Assembly: GCF_900070205.1 (NCBI RefSeq)
Contig: NZ_FAOO01000010.1
Span: 34,888-98,887 of the forward strand
DNA length: 64,000 bases
Direction: 5' to 3'
Source: Candidatus Thermokryptus mobilis
Lineage (GTDB): Bacteria > Bacteroidota > Ignavibacteria > Kryptoniales > Kryptoniaceae
In this document: positions 35,818 to 44,991 of the stretch, piece by piece
Numbering within the stretch: position 1 is the stretch's first letter
How the letters are laid out: the number at the start of each line of letters is the position of its first letter
Translations under genes and position numbers: made by a program
Notes under the pieces: generated by a model
What the model was told of the DNA's origin: nothing
The model's input: the letters and a program-made list of their open reading frames with translations, nothing else
Database searches by the model: none

Positions 35818-37893
35818 TTAAGCCCCGTTGTTAATTTTTATCCGCCCAATTATTTCAATATCAACATCTGTGGGAAGTTCGGTGTATGAAATCACACTGA
35901 CATCTGGAAAACTTGAATGTATCAACCTATAAAAGTAAAGACGAACGGTCGCCGAACAAATCACTACAGGAGCATATCCAAGCCCTTTGGCAATTTCAAT
36001 ATTATCTTTAACTGAATTGTTGATTGCACGGACTAAATTCGGCGGTAAACCCAGGGTCTGCGTCTGCGAAGCACCCTGCTGTAACGCCTGCGTAATTAGC
36101 TCCTCAATTCTCGGATCAAGTTGTATAGCGTGAATCACACCGTTGTCGTCCTGATAAAGCCGTGCAATCGTTTCGGAAAGTGAGTGCCTTATATATTCGG
36201 TCAAAACATCAACATTTTTTGTAACCCTTGAATAATCAAGTAACGCCTCAAGTATTGTGACCATATCACGAATGGGTATCCCTTCGCTGAGAAGATTTTG
36301 CAAAACCTTTTGAATTGTACCTATTGGCAAAGTTTCAGCGTTTATCTCTTCAACAAGCGCCGGATAATCCTCACGCAAACTATCAATTAACACCTTAACA
36401 TCTTGCCTGCTCAAAATTTTGCCTGCATTCCTCCTCAAAATTTCAATTAAATGTGTCGCTATTACAGATACCGGCTCAACAACAGTATATCCCGAAACCT
36501 CAACCTCTTCTTTTCTATGAGGCGGAATCCAATAAGCATCAAAACCATAAACTGGTTCTTTAACTTTAATTCCATCAGCGATCTCGCTCTCTGCTGTCCC
36601 CGGATTCATCGCAAGATAAAAACCAGGTTTAACCTCCCAAGAAGCGACTTTATTCCCACGAATTTTAATGACATATTCATTTGGCTGAAGATGTATATTA
36701 TCCCTGACCCTCACAGGTGGAACGATGATTCCAAGTTCAAGTGCAAGCTGTTTCCTTATACCTATTATCCTCTTGAATAAAGTTCCACCTTGCTCTTCAT
36801 CTGCAAGCGGAATTAAACCATAACCAATTTCAATTTCAATTGGATCAACCTGAATCAACTTCTCAACTTTTTCTTCCTGTTGTAAAGTTTGCTTTTGTGG
36901 TTTTATTTCTTGAACTGTAACTTTAACTTTCTCCAATTTTGTGCCTAAATATCCAGCCACTCCGCTAACAACGGAAAGCACAAGAAAAGGAAACATCGGA
37001 AGACCGGGGACAATTGCGAAAAAGGCGAGAACACCAGAAGCGATTAACAGTGCTTTCGGTCGCTGAAAAATTTGACCTTTAAGTTCAACATCAAACTGAT
37101 TCCCGGATGCATTTCTCGTGACAACCATTCCAGCGGAGACAGAAATTATCAGCGCCGGTATCTGCGAGACAAGCCCATCACCTATTGTAAGAAGTGTGTA
37201 AGTTTGCAGTGCCCCTTGAAAAGTCATACCACGCTGAAGCACTCCAATTATCAACCCGCCTACGATATTCACAACAGTTATTATTAATCCAGCAATTGCA
37301 TCGCCACGGACGAACTTGCTTGCTCCATCCATCGCTCCGTAAAATTCCGCTTCTCTTTGTATCATTTCCCTTCGCCTTCTCGCTTCTTCCTCTGTTATTA
37401 TGCCAGCGTTTAAATCAGCATCAATGCTCATCTGTTTCCCGGGCATGGCGTCAAGCGTGAATCTCGCAGCAACCTCAGCTATCCTACCGGCTCCCTTGGT
37501 TATCACAACGAACTGAATTATCACAAGAATTATAAAGACGATAAATCCAACGACATAATTTCCTTTGACGACAAACGAACCGAAAGCAAAAATTATCTTC
37601 CCAGCATATCCATCGCCAAGTATCAACCTCGTTGAAGCGATATTCAAACTTAATCTGAAAAGTGTCAAAATCAACAAAAGCCCCGGGAAGACGGAAAGTT
37701 CAAGCGGACTTGTTATATACATTGAAATTAAAAGCACTACAATTGAAAGCGTGATATTCAACGCAATCAATATATCCAAAAGAAACGGTGGAAGTGGCAA
37801 AATCATAAAAACAAGTATTGAAACCACCGCTACAGCAAGCAAAACATCGGTATTTCTACCCAAAGCATTTAAAATCCCATTTCCCTGGTTCAT
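35818..37893 (-). CDS. flhA: Flagellar biosynthesis protein FlhA
   Basis: Export-gate subunit of the flagellar type III secretion apparatus, 691 residues, normal length. The N-terminal 330 residues hold about eight membrane helices with the conserved cytoplasmic loop (FIPEP-like region represented by RFTLDAMPGKQMSIDADLNAG, about 148-168); the C-terminal soluble nonameric ring domain follows (about 350-691, VKVLIDSLREDYPALVEE). ATG 37893 overlaps flhB's stop as ATGA. Last flagellar gene in the block. Confidence 0.97.
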   Translation of the reverse strand: MNQGNGILNALGRNTDVLLAVAVVSILVFMILPLPPFLLDILIALNITLSIVVLLISMYITSPLELSVFPGLLLILTLFRLSLNIASTRLILGDGYAGKIIFAFGSFVVKGNYVVGFIVFIILVIIQFVVITKGAGRIAEVAARFTLDAMPGKQMSIDADLNAGIITEEEARRRREMIQREAEFYGAMDGASKFVRGDAIAGLIITVVNIVGGLIIGVLQRGMTFQGALQTYTLLTIGDGLVSQIPALIISVSAGMVVTRNASGNQFDVELKGQIFQRPKALLIASGVLAFFAIVPGLPMFPFLVLSVVSGVAGYLGTKLEKVKVTVQEIKPQKQTLQQEEKVEKLIQVDPIEIEIGYGLIPLADEEQGGTLFKRIIGIRKQLALELGIIVPPVRVRDNIHLQPNEYVIKIRGNKVASWEVKPGFYLAMNPGTAESEIADGIKVKEPVYGFDAYWIPPHRKEEVEVSGYTVVEPVSVIATHLIEILRRNAGKILSRQDVKVLIDSLREDYPALVEEINAETLPIGTIQKVLQNLLSEGIPIRDMVTILEALLDYSRVTKNVDVLTEYIRHSLSETIARLYQDDNGVIHAIQLDPRIEELITQALQQGASQTQTLGLPPNLVRAINNSVKDNIEIAKGLGYAPVVICSATVRLYFYRLIHSSFPDVSVISYTELPTDVDIEIIGRIKINNGA

Positions 37894-38969
37894 ACTGAAA
37901 CTTTAGAGCTTTTATTTTTCAATCTGAATACATATGCGAGAACCTTTGCAACTGCCTTGTACAATTGTGGCGGTATTTCCTCGTCAACATCAACTATTTT
38001 GAAAAGCATTTGAGCTAAAGGTTTATCTTCAACGATTGGAACATTGTTTTTCCGTGCTATTTCTTTTATTCGCTCTGCTATAAGGTTTATCCCCTTAGCA
38101 ACTACTTTCGGCGCTTTCATCTTTTTCGGTTCATACTTCAAAGCTACCGCTATATGTGTTGGGTTTGTGATCACAACATCCGCCCTCGCAACATTGTGCA
38201 TCATCCTCATCCTTACAATTTCCCTCTGTTTTCTTCTAATCCTCGCCTTGACAAGCGGATCACCTTCAAGCTCCTTCAATTCCTCCTTCACTTCCTGCCT
38301 CGTCATCCTTAACTCCTTTTCATATTCCCATCTTTGAAAAGAAAAATCAAATATAGCCAAGACCAAATAAATAACCGCCGTCTTCAATAACAATGAAAAA
38401 CCAGACCTAACGATAAAATCAGCTATCCCTTTGATCTCGGAATCAATGAGAACCACAACATCATCAATCATACCTTTCAAAGTCAAAAACGCAACAAAAC
38501 CAACGACGCCTACCTTGAAAAATCCCTTGACCAATTCAAAAAAACTTCTTCTTGAAAACAAAATTTTCTTTATCCCGCTTGCTGGGTTTAATCTCTCAAA
38601 ATCAAACTTCAACGGCTCAAAGGTGAAAACGAAACCAGTTTGTGCTAGATTTACCCCAACCCCAACAACTGAAAGAAGAAGTAAAAAAGGAAGAAAATTC
38701 AGCCCGAGAAATGAAATCATATAAGTTGCATATCCCTGGAGATTTGCTTTGGAAATTTCAATTGAATGTAAGTTTGAAAGAATAAACACAGCAAAATTTG
38801 AAATTTTAACCCAAACATGCTTACCACCGAAATACAGGATAATTAAAGAAACGGACAAAACTATCGCAGAGTTAAACTCATAGCTTTTTGCGACCTTTCC
38901 CTTCTTCCTTGCGTCTTCCCTTCGCTTTGGCGTAGCTTGTTCAGTCCGCTCCTGAAATTCCTCAGCCAT
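37890..38969 (-). CDS. flhB: Flagellar biosynthesis protein FlhB
   Basis: Substrate-specificity switch protein of the flagellar export gate, 359 residues. N-terminal ERTEQATPKRREDARKKG is characteristic; four membrane helices follow; the self-cleaving NPTH motif occurs in VITNPTHIAVAL about residue 268, so the switch should be functional. C-terminal VPIVEDKPLAQMLF is typical. Gap of 3 bases to fliR and overlap with flhA: same operon. Confidence 0.96.
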   Translation of the reverse strand: MAEEFQERTEQATPKRREDARKKGKVAKSYEFNSAIVLSVSLIILYFGGKHVWVKISNFAVFILSNLHSIEISKANLQGYATYMISFLGLNFLPFLLLLSVVGVGVNLAQTGFVFTFEPLKFDFERLNPASGIKKILFSRRSFFELVKGFFKVGVVGFVAFLTLKGMIDDVVVLIDSEIKGIADFIVRSGFSLLLKTAVIYLVLAIFDFSFQRWEYEKELRMTRQEVKEELKELEGDPLVKARIRRKQREIVRMRMMHNVARADVVITNPTHIAVALKYEPKKMKAPKVVAKGINLIAERIKEIARKNNVPIVEDKPLAQMLFKIVDVDEEIPPQLYKAVAKVLAYVFRLKNKSSKVSV

Positions 38970-38972
38970 AAC

Positions 38973-39743
38973 TTAGACACGAATTAATTTTAAAAGTTCA
39001 ATCAAATCACCCTCAAAAACATTCAAAACTTTTTTAAAAATTGCAACGAACAGTGGCATTGTAATTATCAAAGCTATAAATCCAACAGCGATTTTAACTG
39101 AAAAAGCAAACATGAAGATGTTCATTTGTGGGAAAACCCTTGATAGAATCCCTATTGCTATGTCAGTCAAAAACAATGCAACTAAAATCGGCGCGCTTAT
39201 CTTAATAGCGGTTATAAAGACAAAAGATATGAACTTAACACCCCATTCAACCAATCCACCAGTTATGCCAAAAGAAGAAATGGGGACAATTTCAAAACTT
39301 GCGGATAAAGAACGAAGCAAAATGTGATGCCCATTTAACATAAGAAAAAGTGAAAGCGAAAGGTAATGCTTAAACTGACTTAAAGTTGGAACTGGCTCCG
39401 AATGCTCCGGGTCAAACGCTGTGGATGTGGAAAACCCAATGTCAAACCCAATCAAATGTCCAGCGAATTGCACAGCGTAAAATATTCCCCAACAGGAAAA
39501 ACCCATTATGAGCCCAACTATCACCTCCTTTAAGATCAAGATAAAAAAACCAAGGAACTCAAAAGATAGATTTAAATTGACATCAATCGTCAGAAGAAAG
39601 ATATAACTCAAAAAAATGCTGACCCAAAATTTGAGCTGGAATGGGACAACGGAATGCCCCAATACGGGGGAGGTTGAGATGAAACTCAATGTGCGGACTA
39701 AAATCAAAATGAAAACATAAAAAGTTGAGAGATATAATTCCAT
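38973..39743 (-). CDS. fliR: Flagellar biosynthesis protein FliR
   Basis: Export-gate membrane protein, 256 residues with about six hydrophobic segments. Characteristic parts: FILILVRTLSFISTSPVLG at the N-terminus, ILKEVIVGLIMGF, and LSRVFPQMNIFMFAFSVKIAVGF in the C-terminal half. With FliP and FliQ it forms the conical pore. Five-base gap from fliQ. Confidence 0.95.
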   Translation of the reverse strand: MELYLSTFYVFILILVRTLSFISTSPVLGHSVVPFQLKFWVSIFLSYIFLLTIDVNLNLSFEFLGFFILILKEVIVGLIMGFSCWGIFYAVQFAGHLIGFDIGFSTSTAFDPEHSEPVPTLSQFKHYLSLSLFLMLNGHHILLRSLSASFEIVPISSFGITGGLVEWGVKFISFVFITAIKISAPILVALFLTDIAIGILSRVFPQMNIFMFAFSVKIAVGFIALIITMPLFVAIFKKVLNVFEGDLIELLKLIRV

Positions 39744-39748
39744 CGCTT

Positions 39749-40018
39749 TTATCTTGTTATGTTTGGTATCTGATTAAAAATTTCACGCGCAAAGCTAACG
39801 AAGACATCAATTATCCAAGGCAAAGCGATGACAAGAACAATTGCTATGACGATAAGTTTCGGGACAAATGTCAGTGTCATTTCATTTATTGAGGTAGCGG
39901 ACTGAAAAATTGATATGATAAGTCCAACTATTGCTGACGCTATCAAAATCGGCGCGGAGACCAGAAAAGCGGTGAAAAACGCTTCCCTCGCAAGATGAAT
40001 TATGAATTGTTCGGTCAT
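39749..40018 (-). CDS. fliQ: Flagellar biosynthesis protein FliQ
   Basis: 89-residue protein with two membrane helices, usual size. Conserved LISIFQSATSINEMTLTFVPK joins the helices. Forms part of the FliPQR export gate. Lies between fliP and fliR; ATG 40018 begins 21 bases past fliP's stop. Confidence 0.95.
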   Translation of the reverse strand: MTEQFIIHLAREAFFTAFLVSAPILIASAIVGLIISIFQSATSINEMTLTFVPKLIVIAIVLVIALPWIIDVFVSFAREIFNQIPNITR

Positions 40019-40038
40019 AAATTTCCATTTTAATTTTC

Positions 40039-40791
40039 TTAGTGAAAACTTTTAACGAGCGATTCAACAACTAGATGCCACCCATCAATCAAAATGAAAA
40101 GCAAAATTTTAAACGGAAGAGAGATCATAACTGGCGGAAGCATAATCATCCCCATTGACATTAAAACGCTTGCGACTATTAAGTCAATCATCAAAAACGG
40201 GACATAAATCAAAAACCCAATTTGAAATGCTATTTTTAATTCGCTAATTGCGAAGGCGGGTATCAATACATGTGTTGGGATTTCATCTCTGTTTTGTGGC
40301 TTTGGTAATTTTGAAAGTGAAACAAAAAGTGCGAGGTCATCTTCACTGACTTGCTTGAACATAAACTCCCGCAATGGTTTTATCGCCCTTTCATAAGCTT
40401 GAGCTTGGTTTATCTCCTTACGAAGGTATGGCTGAATTGCATCCGCATTAATCCTCTCCCATACGGGGGACATTATAAAAAATGTCAAGAAAAGCGAAAG
40501 CCCAACGAGAACCTGACTTGGTGGCATTTGTTGAACTCCAAGTGCCTGCTTTAAAAAGTGAAAGACGACAATTATCCTTGTAAACGATGTCGTCAAAATT
40601 ATTATCGCTGGAGCAAGTGAAAGAACGGTCATCAATAAGAGAATTTGTAAAGTCAAGGCGACATCCTCTGGCTTCTGCGATTTACCAACCTCAATGTTTA
40701 CTTTAGGTATTGCAAGCGGTACATCTGTATTTGAGTTTTGTGCGCTTAAAAAAGCCAAAGGAAAGAACAAAAGAAAAATCAAAAAACGCAT
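40039..40791 (-). CDS. fliP: Flagellar biosynthesis protein FliP
   Basis: Export-gate core protein, 250 residues from ATG 40791 (in-frame TTG two codons upstream). A cleavable signal peptide (MRFLIFLLFFPLAFLSA) as in other FliP; then LTSFTRIIVVFHFLKQALGVQQMPPSQVLVGL-type segment and C-terminal IDLIVASVLMSMGMIMLPP, the most conserved stretch. The Met-rich gasket loop is visible. Overlaps the stop of fliO closely. Confidence 0.96.
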   Translation of the reverse strand: MRFLIFLLFFPLAFLSAQNSNTDVPLAIPKVNIEVGKSQKPEDVALTLQILLLMTVLSLAPAIIILTTSFTRIIVVFHFLKQALGVQQMPPSQVLVGLSLFLTFFIMSPVWERINADAIQPYLRKEINQAQAYERAIKPLREFMFKQVSEDDLALFVSLSKLPKPQNRDEIPTHVLIPAFAISELKIAFQIGFLIYVPFLMIDLIVASVLMSMGMIMLPPVMISLPFKILLFILIDGWHLVVESLVKSFH

Positions 40792-40793
40792 TT

Positions 40794-41096
40794 TCAAAAA
40801 GCACCTCCCTGCTTTATTTCCAATTCATCAAGGATACGAATCATCTCCGGGTCGCTTATCTCGGATAAAATTGAAATGGAATTTTCAGCTACGCCGAGGA
40901 TTAAAACTTTGTTCAAAATTTTGACAATATAAATTGACTTCTTCGGTTGAATTTGCAACCGAGCGTAAATTTTCATGCTCAAAGACGAGGGATTTGGAAT
41001 TTTCAGGTAAAATTTCCTCAACACATATAAAAAGCCGAACATCAAAATCACGACAACGCTAAAAGAAAAAATCGTTTTTATGACAAGTGAAATCAT
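40794..41096 (-). CDS. fliO: FliO-like flagellar biosynthesis protein
   Basis: 100 residues with one N-terminal membrane helix (IFSFSVVVILMFGFLYVLRKF) and a small soluble domain (RLQIQPKKSIYIVKILNKVLILGVAENSISIL) that matches the FliO pattern of a basic loop plus short strands. Sequence is weakly conserved in this family, but position between fliN and fliP supports it. Assists assembly of the FliP ring. ATG 41096. Confidence 0.85.
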   Translation of the reverse strand: MISLVIKTIFSFSVVVILMFGFLYVLRKFYLKIPNPSSLSMKIYARLQIQPKKSIYIVKILNKVLILGVAENSISILSEISDPEMIRILDELEIKQGGAF

Positions 41097-41097
41097 T

Positions 41098-41457
41098 TCA
41101 CTTCTTCAAATTTTTTATCCTTTCGTCAACCGCCACAAGATTTGTAATTCTGATGCCAAAATGTTTATCAATCACAACAACTTCACCTTCAGCTATCTTC
41201 TTGCCATTTACGAGCACATCTACCGGCTCACTTGCGAGTTTATCAAGTTCAATTATTGAGCCACGATCAAGCTCAAGTATATCTTTTATAAACATCGTCG
41301 TCCGCCCAAGCTCAATTGAAACAGGCAAAAGAACATCAAGCAAAATCTCAAGCCGATTGTTCACAACTTTTTCATCGCCCGTTCTTTCGGTTTGAGTATT
41401 TTCAAGATTTTGAAACTCTACGTTTTGAACTTCCATCTTCCCTGTCTCCTTCTCCAT
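41098..41457 (-). CDS. fliN: Flagellar motor switch protein FliN
   Basis: 119 residues; single SpoA/FliN domain ([47 protein letters not shown], about 42-115) with an acidic/Gln N-terminal extension. Start decision: an in-frame ATG at 41472 overlaps fliM, but ATG 41457 is preceded by a perfect AGGAG at 7-base spacing that is made by the last codons of fliM, so I choose 41457. Forms the C-ring with FliM. Confidence 0.94.
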   Translation of the reverse strand: MEKETGKMEVQNVEFQNLENTQTERTGDEKVVNNRLEILLDVLLPVSIELGRTTMFIKDILELDRGSIIELDKLASEPVDVLVNGKKIAEGEVVVIDKHFGIRITNLVAVDERIKNLKK

Positions 41458-41461
41458 TGCA

Positions 41462-42454
41462 CTACTCCTCATTGTTTGAAATTCTTGTCACCTTTACTGC
41501 TTTTTTCCCATTGAAAACCCCAGGTTTACCATAAAGTTTTAGTTTCCCGGCAATGAAAATTTTAACTTCAGAATCAACCCCTGTGTTAAGAAGGATTACA
41601 TCACCAACATTTAAATTCAAAATTTCCTCAATGCTTATCTCTACTTGACCAAGTTCAACTGATACTGGAATCTTGGTCGTCTTTATCCTTTCAGCGATGT
41701 ATTTTGAATATTCCTCAGGCGTTTGCCTTCTAACCCCCATAAATTTTTGAAGCGTCATCTTGGTGAGCGAGTCCTCAATCACAAAAACAGGATAACACAT
41801 GCTCATTCTGAAGCTTTTATCCGCAAGCGAAACAATAAACGAAATCACAAGCACGATCTCACTTGCCGGGGCGATTTGAACTATATCCGGGTCACTTTCA
41901 TACTTTGAAATTTTGAATTTGTATGTGTCAACCACGCTCCATGCTTTTTCAAGCTCTGTGCAAGAACGCTCAATTATACCGCGAATTAAACTTTGTTCAA
42001 TTTGTGTTAAAGCCCTTGTCATTTTTTTCTTTCCTTCAAAAGCGCTATCCCCACTCCCCCCAAGCAACCTTTCTATCAAGACGAAACCAAGTTCAATCCC
42101 CAGCTCAAAAATTATATCTCCCTTGCCTTCGCCAGCACTTAAAATAAAAATAACGCTGGGCTTTTCTATTGAAAGGATATATTCAGAATAAAAAAGTTGA
42201 TCAATGTTTTCAACTTGAATTGTCACTGGCGTTTGAAGTCGGCTCGTCAAATGATAGCCAAGCATCTCCGCAAAACTTTGATGAATCGTTTGGATCGTCC
42301 TTATTTGGTTTTTTGAAACCCTACTCGGGCGACGAAACTCATACGGCACCACTTCCTTCTGCTCACGCTTTGAAATTATCTCCCCGGGCGACTTACCCGC
42401 GGTTAAACCCGCAAGTAAACTGTCTATTTCCTGCTGAGATAAAATCTCTGGCAT
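41462..42454 (-). CDS. fliM: Flagellar motor switch protein FliM
   Basis: 330 residues. N-terminal [15 protein letters not shown] is the CheY-binding segment conserved in FliM, followed by the CheC-like middle domain ([22 protein letters not shown]...) and the C-terminal SpoA domain ([26 protein letters not shown]). The intact CheY segment suggests chemotactic control of rotation. 15-base gap from fliL. Confidence 0.96.
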   Translation of the reverse strand: MPEILSQQEIDSLLAGLTAGKSPGEIISKREQKEVVPYEFRRPSRVSKNQIRTIQTIHQSFAEMLGYHLTSRLQTPVTIQVENIDQLFYSEYILSIEKPSVIFILSAGEGKGDIIFELGIELGFVLIERLLGGSGDSAFEGKKKMTRALTQIEQSLIRGIIERSCTELEKAWSVVDTYKFKISKYESDPDIVQIAPASEIVLVISFIVSLADKSFRMSMCYPVFVIEDSLTKMTLQKFMGVRRQTPEEYSKYIAERIKTTKIPVSVELGQVEISIEEILNLNVGDVILLNTGVDSEVKIFIAGKLKLYGKPGVFNGKKAVKVTRISNNEE

Positions 42455-42469
42455 CGGAGAAACTAACTT

Positions 42470-43030
42470 TTATTGAATTATAAACTTACTGAAATAAACA
42501 TTTTGAACTCTCCCCTGAGTTAAAATCTCATCAACCTTTTTAGCTATCTCCCGCCTTAAATCTTTCCTCTTCGTCACATCGCTTAACTCTTCAAGCGTCT
42601 TGCTTGACAGGACATTTATCAATATGTCATTCACTATGACCTCTTTACTTTGAATTTCAGCAAATGCCTTTTCATTCGTCACCTCTATCCCAACGCTTGT
42701 GAGCAAATACCTTAATCCACCCGTCCCTGCAGGGTTCACAATTAAATCTTTGACGACGAAAAGAAACTCCGGATGTGAAATCACATATTCCGATTCGTTT
42801 ATTTTATACTCATCCCCAATTTTTTTATCCACCGCTTGTGTTTTAATTTTCCCGTCATCGCTCGGCGGATTTGTCTTTGAGTTCAGATCAAGAACAAGAA
42901 GATAGGCGATCACAATTTGAAGCAAAACAATAGGTATAGCAACGAAAAAAATAGTTTTTTTACCGCTTTTCTGCGAAGCTGTTTGATCTTGCGGAGTTTG
43001 AACCTGTTGCGCTTGAACCTTTTCTGGCAT
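42470..43030 (-). CDS. fliL: Flagellar basal body-associated protein FliL
   Basis: 186 residues: a Gln/Lys-rich cytoplasmic N-terminus, one membrane helix (TIFFVAIPIVLLQIVIAYLLVL, about 29-50) and a periplasmic FliL domain (FLFVVKDLIVNPAGTGGLRYLLTSVGIEV...). Supports stator function. First gene of the fliLMNOPQR-flhBA block; a sigma-54-like promoter lies 37 bases upstream. Confidence 0.9.
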   Translation of the reverse strand: MPEKVQAQQVQTPQDQTASQKSGKKTIFFVAIPIVLLQIVIAYLLVLDLNSKTNPPSDDGKIKTQAVDKKIGDEYKINESEYVISHPEFLFVVKDLIVNPAGTGGLRYLLTSVGIEVTNEKAFAEIQSKEVIVNDILINVLSSKTLEELSDVTKRKDLRREIAKKVDEILTQGRVQNVYFSKFIIQ

Positions 43031-43066
43031 ATGACAAATTTTTTATTTTGAAACTCACAAAATAAA

Positions 43067-43082
43067 ATCAAACCCCGTGCCA
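43067..43082 (-). promoter_or_regulatory. Sigma-54-like (-24/-12) promoter of the flagellar operon
   Basis: On the minus strand TGGCACG-GGGT-TTGAT: perfect -24 element TGGCACG, then correct spacing to a -12 element with GA instead of the consensus GC. The sequence ends 36 bases before the fliL ATG and lies between the terminator of the preceding transcript and the operon. Sigma-54 control of flagellar genes is common elsewhere; here it is inferred. Confidence 0.5.
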
Positions 43083-43106
43083 TTTTAAAACCCCATTTAA
43101 AAACGA

Positions 43107-43138
43107 TAAAAAATAAAGCCAGGGATGAAACCCTGGCT
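43107..43138 (-). terminator. Intrinsic terminator of the 43235-56560 gene run
   Basis: Perfect 8-bp stem AGCCAGGG (43117-43124) / CCCTGGCT (43131-43138), 6-base loop, then TTTATTTTTTAT on the minus strand. It separates the envelope gene run from the flagellar operon. The 96 bases between it and the stop at 43235 contain no gene; a short palindrome AACCAATTGGTT at 43145-43156 is noted. Confidence 0.88.
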
Positions 43139-43234
43139 GATATTAACCAATTGGTTGAGATTATCACCACAAGGAAGATTTAAATCTTTAATCACCAAGG
43201 AAAATATACCCTTTAGACGTGAAAATCATAATTC

Positions 43235-44968
43235 TCAATCTTCAAACTTTCGCACCCTGGCGAAATTTTTTATGCTTATGTTAAAATACACTTTAAATGA
43301 AAATCCCGACATTGAAACAGGCGAACCAAATCTAACTTTCCATCTCTTCTCGTCATCCCCAACCTTCTTCAAAAATGTCCATTCATCTATTTTCTCTGAA
43401 ATTAAATACAAACCCTTAACACCGATATTCAAATCAGGATTTATCACAAACTCAATCCCAGTGCCCACTCCCCCTTGCAATAACCATTTCCTAAGACTTA
43501 ACGCATACTCAATTGTATCCCTATTACTGCTTTCCTTCGCGCTGAACTTAAAATTCGCCACCCCAACTCTACTTTCAAACGCAACCGAAAGACGCCTGAA
43601 ATAAATCTTCTTCATCAATCCGATTGAAAAATTACCATAAAGACCGCTCTTAACATCATTCCCAAAGAAATTGACATCAAGCGGGAGCACACCAACATTT
43701 GCGGATAAAATAAACCAAAGCTGGCTTTTGTTGATCGCTTTCCCAAAGTTTACATTTATATCAAAATGTCCCGCATATGCAAAAGGAGAAACCTTTTTTA
43801 TTTTAACCGTATCCATCACGCCAGCGGATAGTGGGAAATTGTAAAAATCAACCGAACTTACCTTCACAGGGAAAGCACTCAAACCAAAAACAAAATCAAA
43901 TGGAAATCTCGGTCTTTCTTCAGCCAACATTCCTTTCTGGATTACACCAGAACCGAAAATTGAACCAATTATTATCTGGGCACTGCTATATTCCTTCTTG
44001 TATCTATTATCTGCGACATTGCTCACACGAACGAATCCAACATTTCTCTTTTTAATCTCCCCAGTTATTGTCTCAACAAATTCGTAAATATCAAAACCAT
44101 CATCAATCAAGACCCCCTCTCTTTTACCAAGATCAAACTTTACACTATTAAAACTCGCTTCAACCACCGGAGCTGAAAGTTTAAAAATTTCCCTCAAAGC
44201 CATATCAAAGCTACTCACAAGCCCAGGCACTGCAAACATAAAAGCAGAATCCTGGGGTGAAATGTTTCCTTTGTAATCCACAACTGAAACAAAAGCATTA
44301 CTTGGGCTCTTTGCTCTCACCTCATACGAAAAGATGATTGAATATTGATTATTTTCAAACTTGACCCTGTAAATCGCCATCCCTCCATTAATCGTTGCCC
44401 TTACACCGGGGATGCGAACTTCCCTGCCTTTCTTTTTCTCAACTATGGTATCTCTGACAACCCTTGCCATATCAATAAATGGAATGACTATGTAGCCAGA
44501 GTTCATAACCCTCTCAATTTTCCGAGCATCAATCCCAAATGTCTTCGCCTTGGTTGAGATAAATCTTTCCCTGTCTGCCTCACTAACAAGGGAAAGCGCC
44601 TTCATCTCTTTGTTTATGTCAAGTATCCTGACAATCTCCGGCACAATATAAACTTGAACATCGGAAGAAAGCTCATTAAGAGATGAGTATGCTTTCTCAC
44701 TCACGACTTGTTTAAATTTTGAAACCGTCGTCTCGGGTAACGATTCCCAATAAAACCTCGGAAGGTTAATTTGAGTTGATATAAGTTCAGCCAATCGTTT
44801 CCTAATTAAATCACTTGGATTCACAACGATATCTTTTGAAACTATCGCTGAATAATCCAAAAACGAGATGGTTTTCTTAAAATATTTTGAAAATTCCTGT
44901 CCAGCACCCTGTTGTGAGATCGCTTGGATATGATTTAATAAAAGCAGAAATAAAACAAACAGGCGCAT
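43235..44968 (-). CDS. Exported protein with FlgT-like module and C-terminal barrel-like region
   Basis: 577 residues, no named family recognised. Signal peptide (RLFVLFLLLLNHIQAIS); a helical N-terminal half; a middle segment about 270-355 (FDLGKREGVLIDDGFDIYEFVE...VGFVRVSNVADN...AQIIIG) that resembles the C-terminal FlgT domain; then about 210 residues of alternating aromatic strands like an outer-membrane barrel. The 1387-residue caspase protein two genes upstream contains a comparable FlgT-like segment. Last gene before a strong terminator, 23 bases after the cytochrome gene. Location probably the outer membrane. Confidence 0.8.
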   Translation of the reverse strand: MRLFVLFLLLLNHIQAISQQGAGQEFSKYFKKTISFLDYSAIVSKDIVVNPSDLIRKRLAELISTQINLPRFYWESLPETTVSKFKQVVSEKAYSSLNELSSDVQVYIVPEIVRILDINKEMKALSLVSEADRERFISTKAKTFGIDARKIERVMNSGYIVIPFIDMARVVRDTIVEKKKGREVRIPGVRATINGGMAIYRVKFENNQYSIIFSYEVRAKSPSNAFVSVVDYKGNISPQDSAFMFAVPGLVSSFDMALREIFKLSAPVVEASFNSVKFDLGKREGVLIDDGFDIYEFVETITGEIKKRNVGFVRVSNVADNRYKKEYSSAQIIIGSIFGSGVIQKGMLAEERPRFPFDFVFGLSAFPVKVSSVDFYNFPLSAGVMDTVKIKKVSPFAYAGHFDINVNFGKAINKSQLWFILSANVGVLPLDVNFFGNDVKSGLYGNFSIGLMKKIYFRRLSVAFESRVGVANFKFSAKESSNRDTIEYALSLRKWLLQGGVGTGIEFVINPDLNIGVKGLYLISEKIDEWTFLKKVGDDEKRWKVRFGSPVSMSGFSFKVYFNISIKNFARVRKFED

Positions 44969-44991
44969 CGTATAAAACCTAAATTAATGAT

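Noticed and set aside
43145..43156. Palindrome AACCAATTGGTT near the terminator
   Set aside because: Twelve bases, AT-rich, lies in the untranslated tail of a gene run and not in a promoter position; likely chance.
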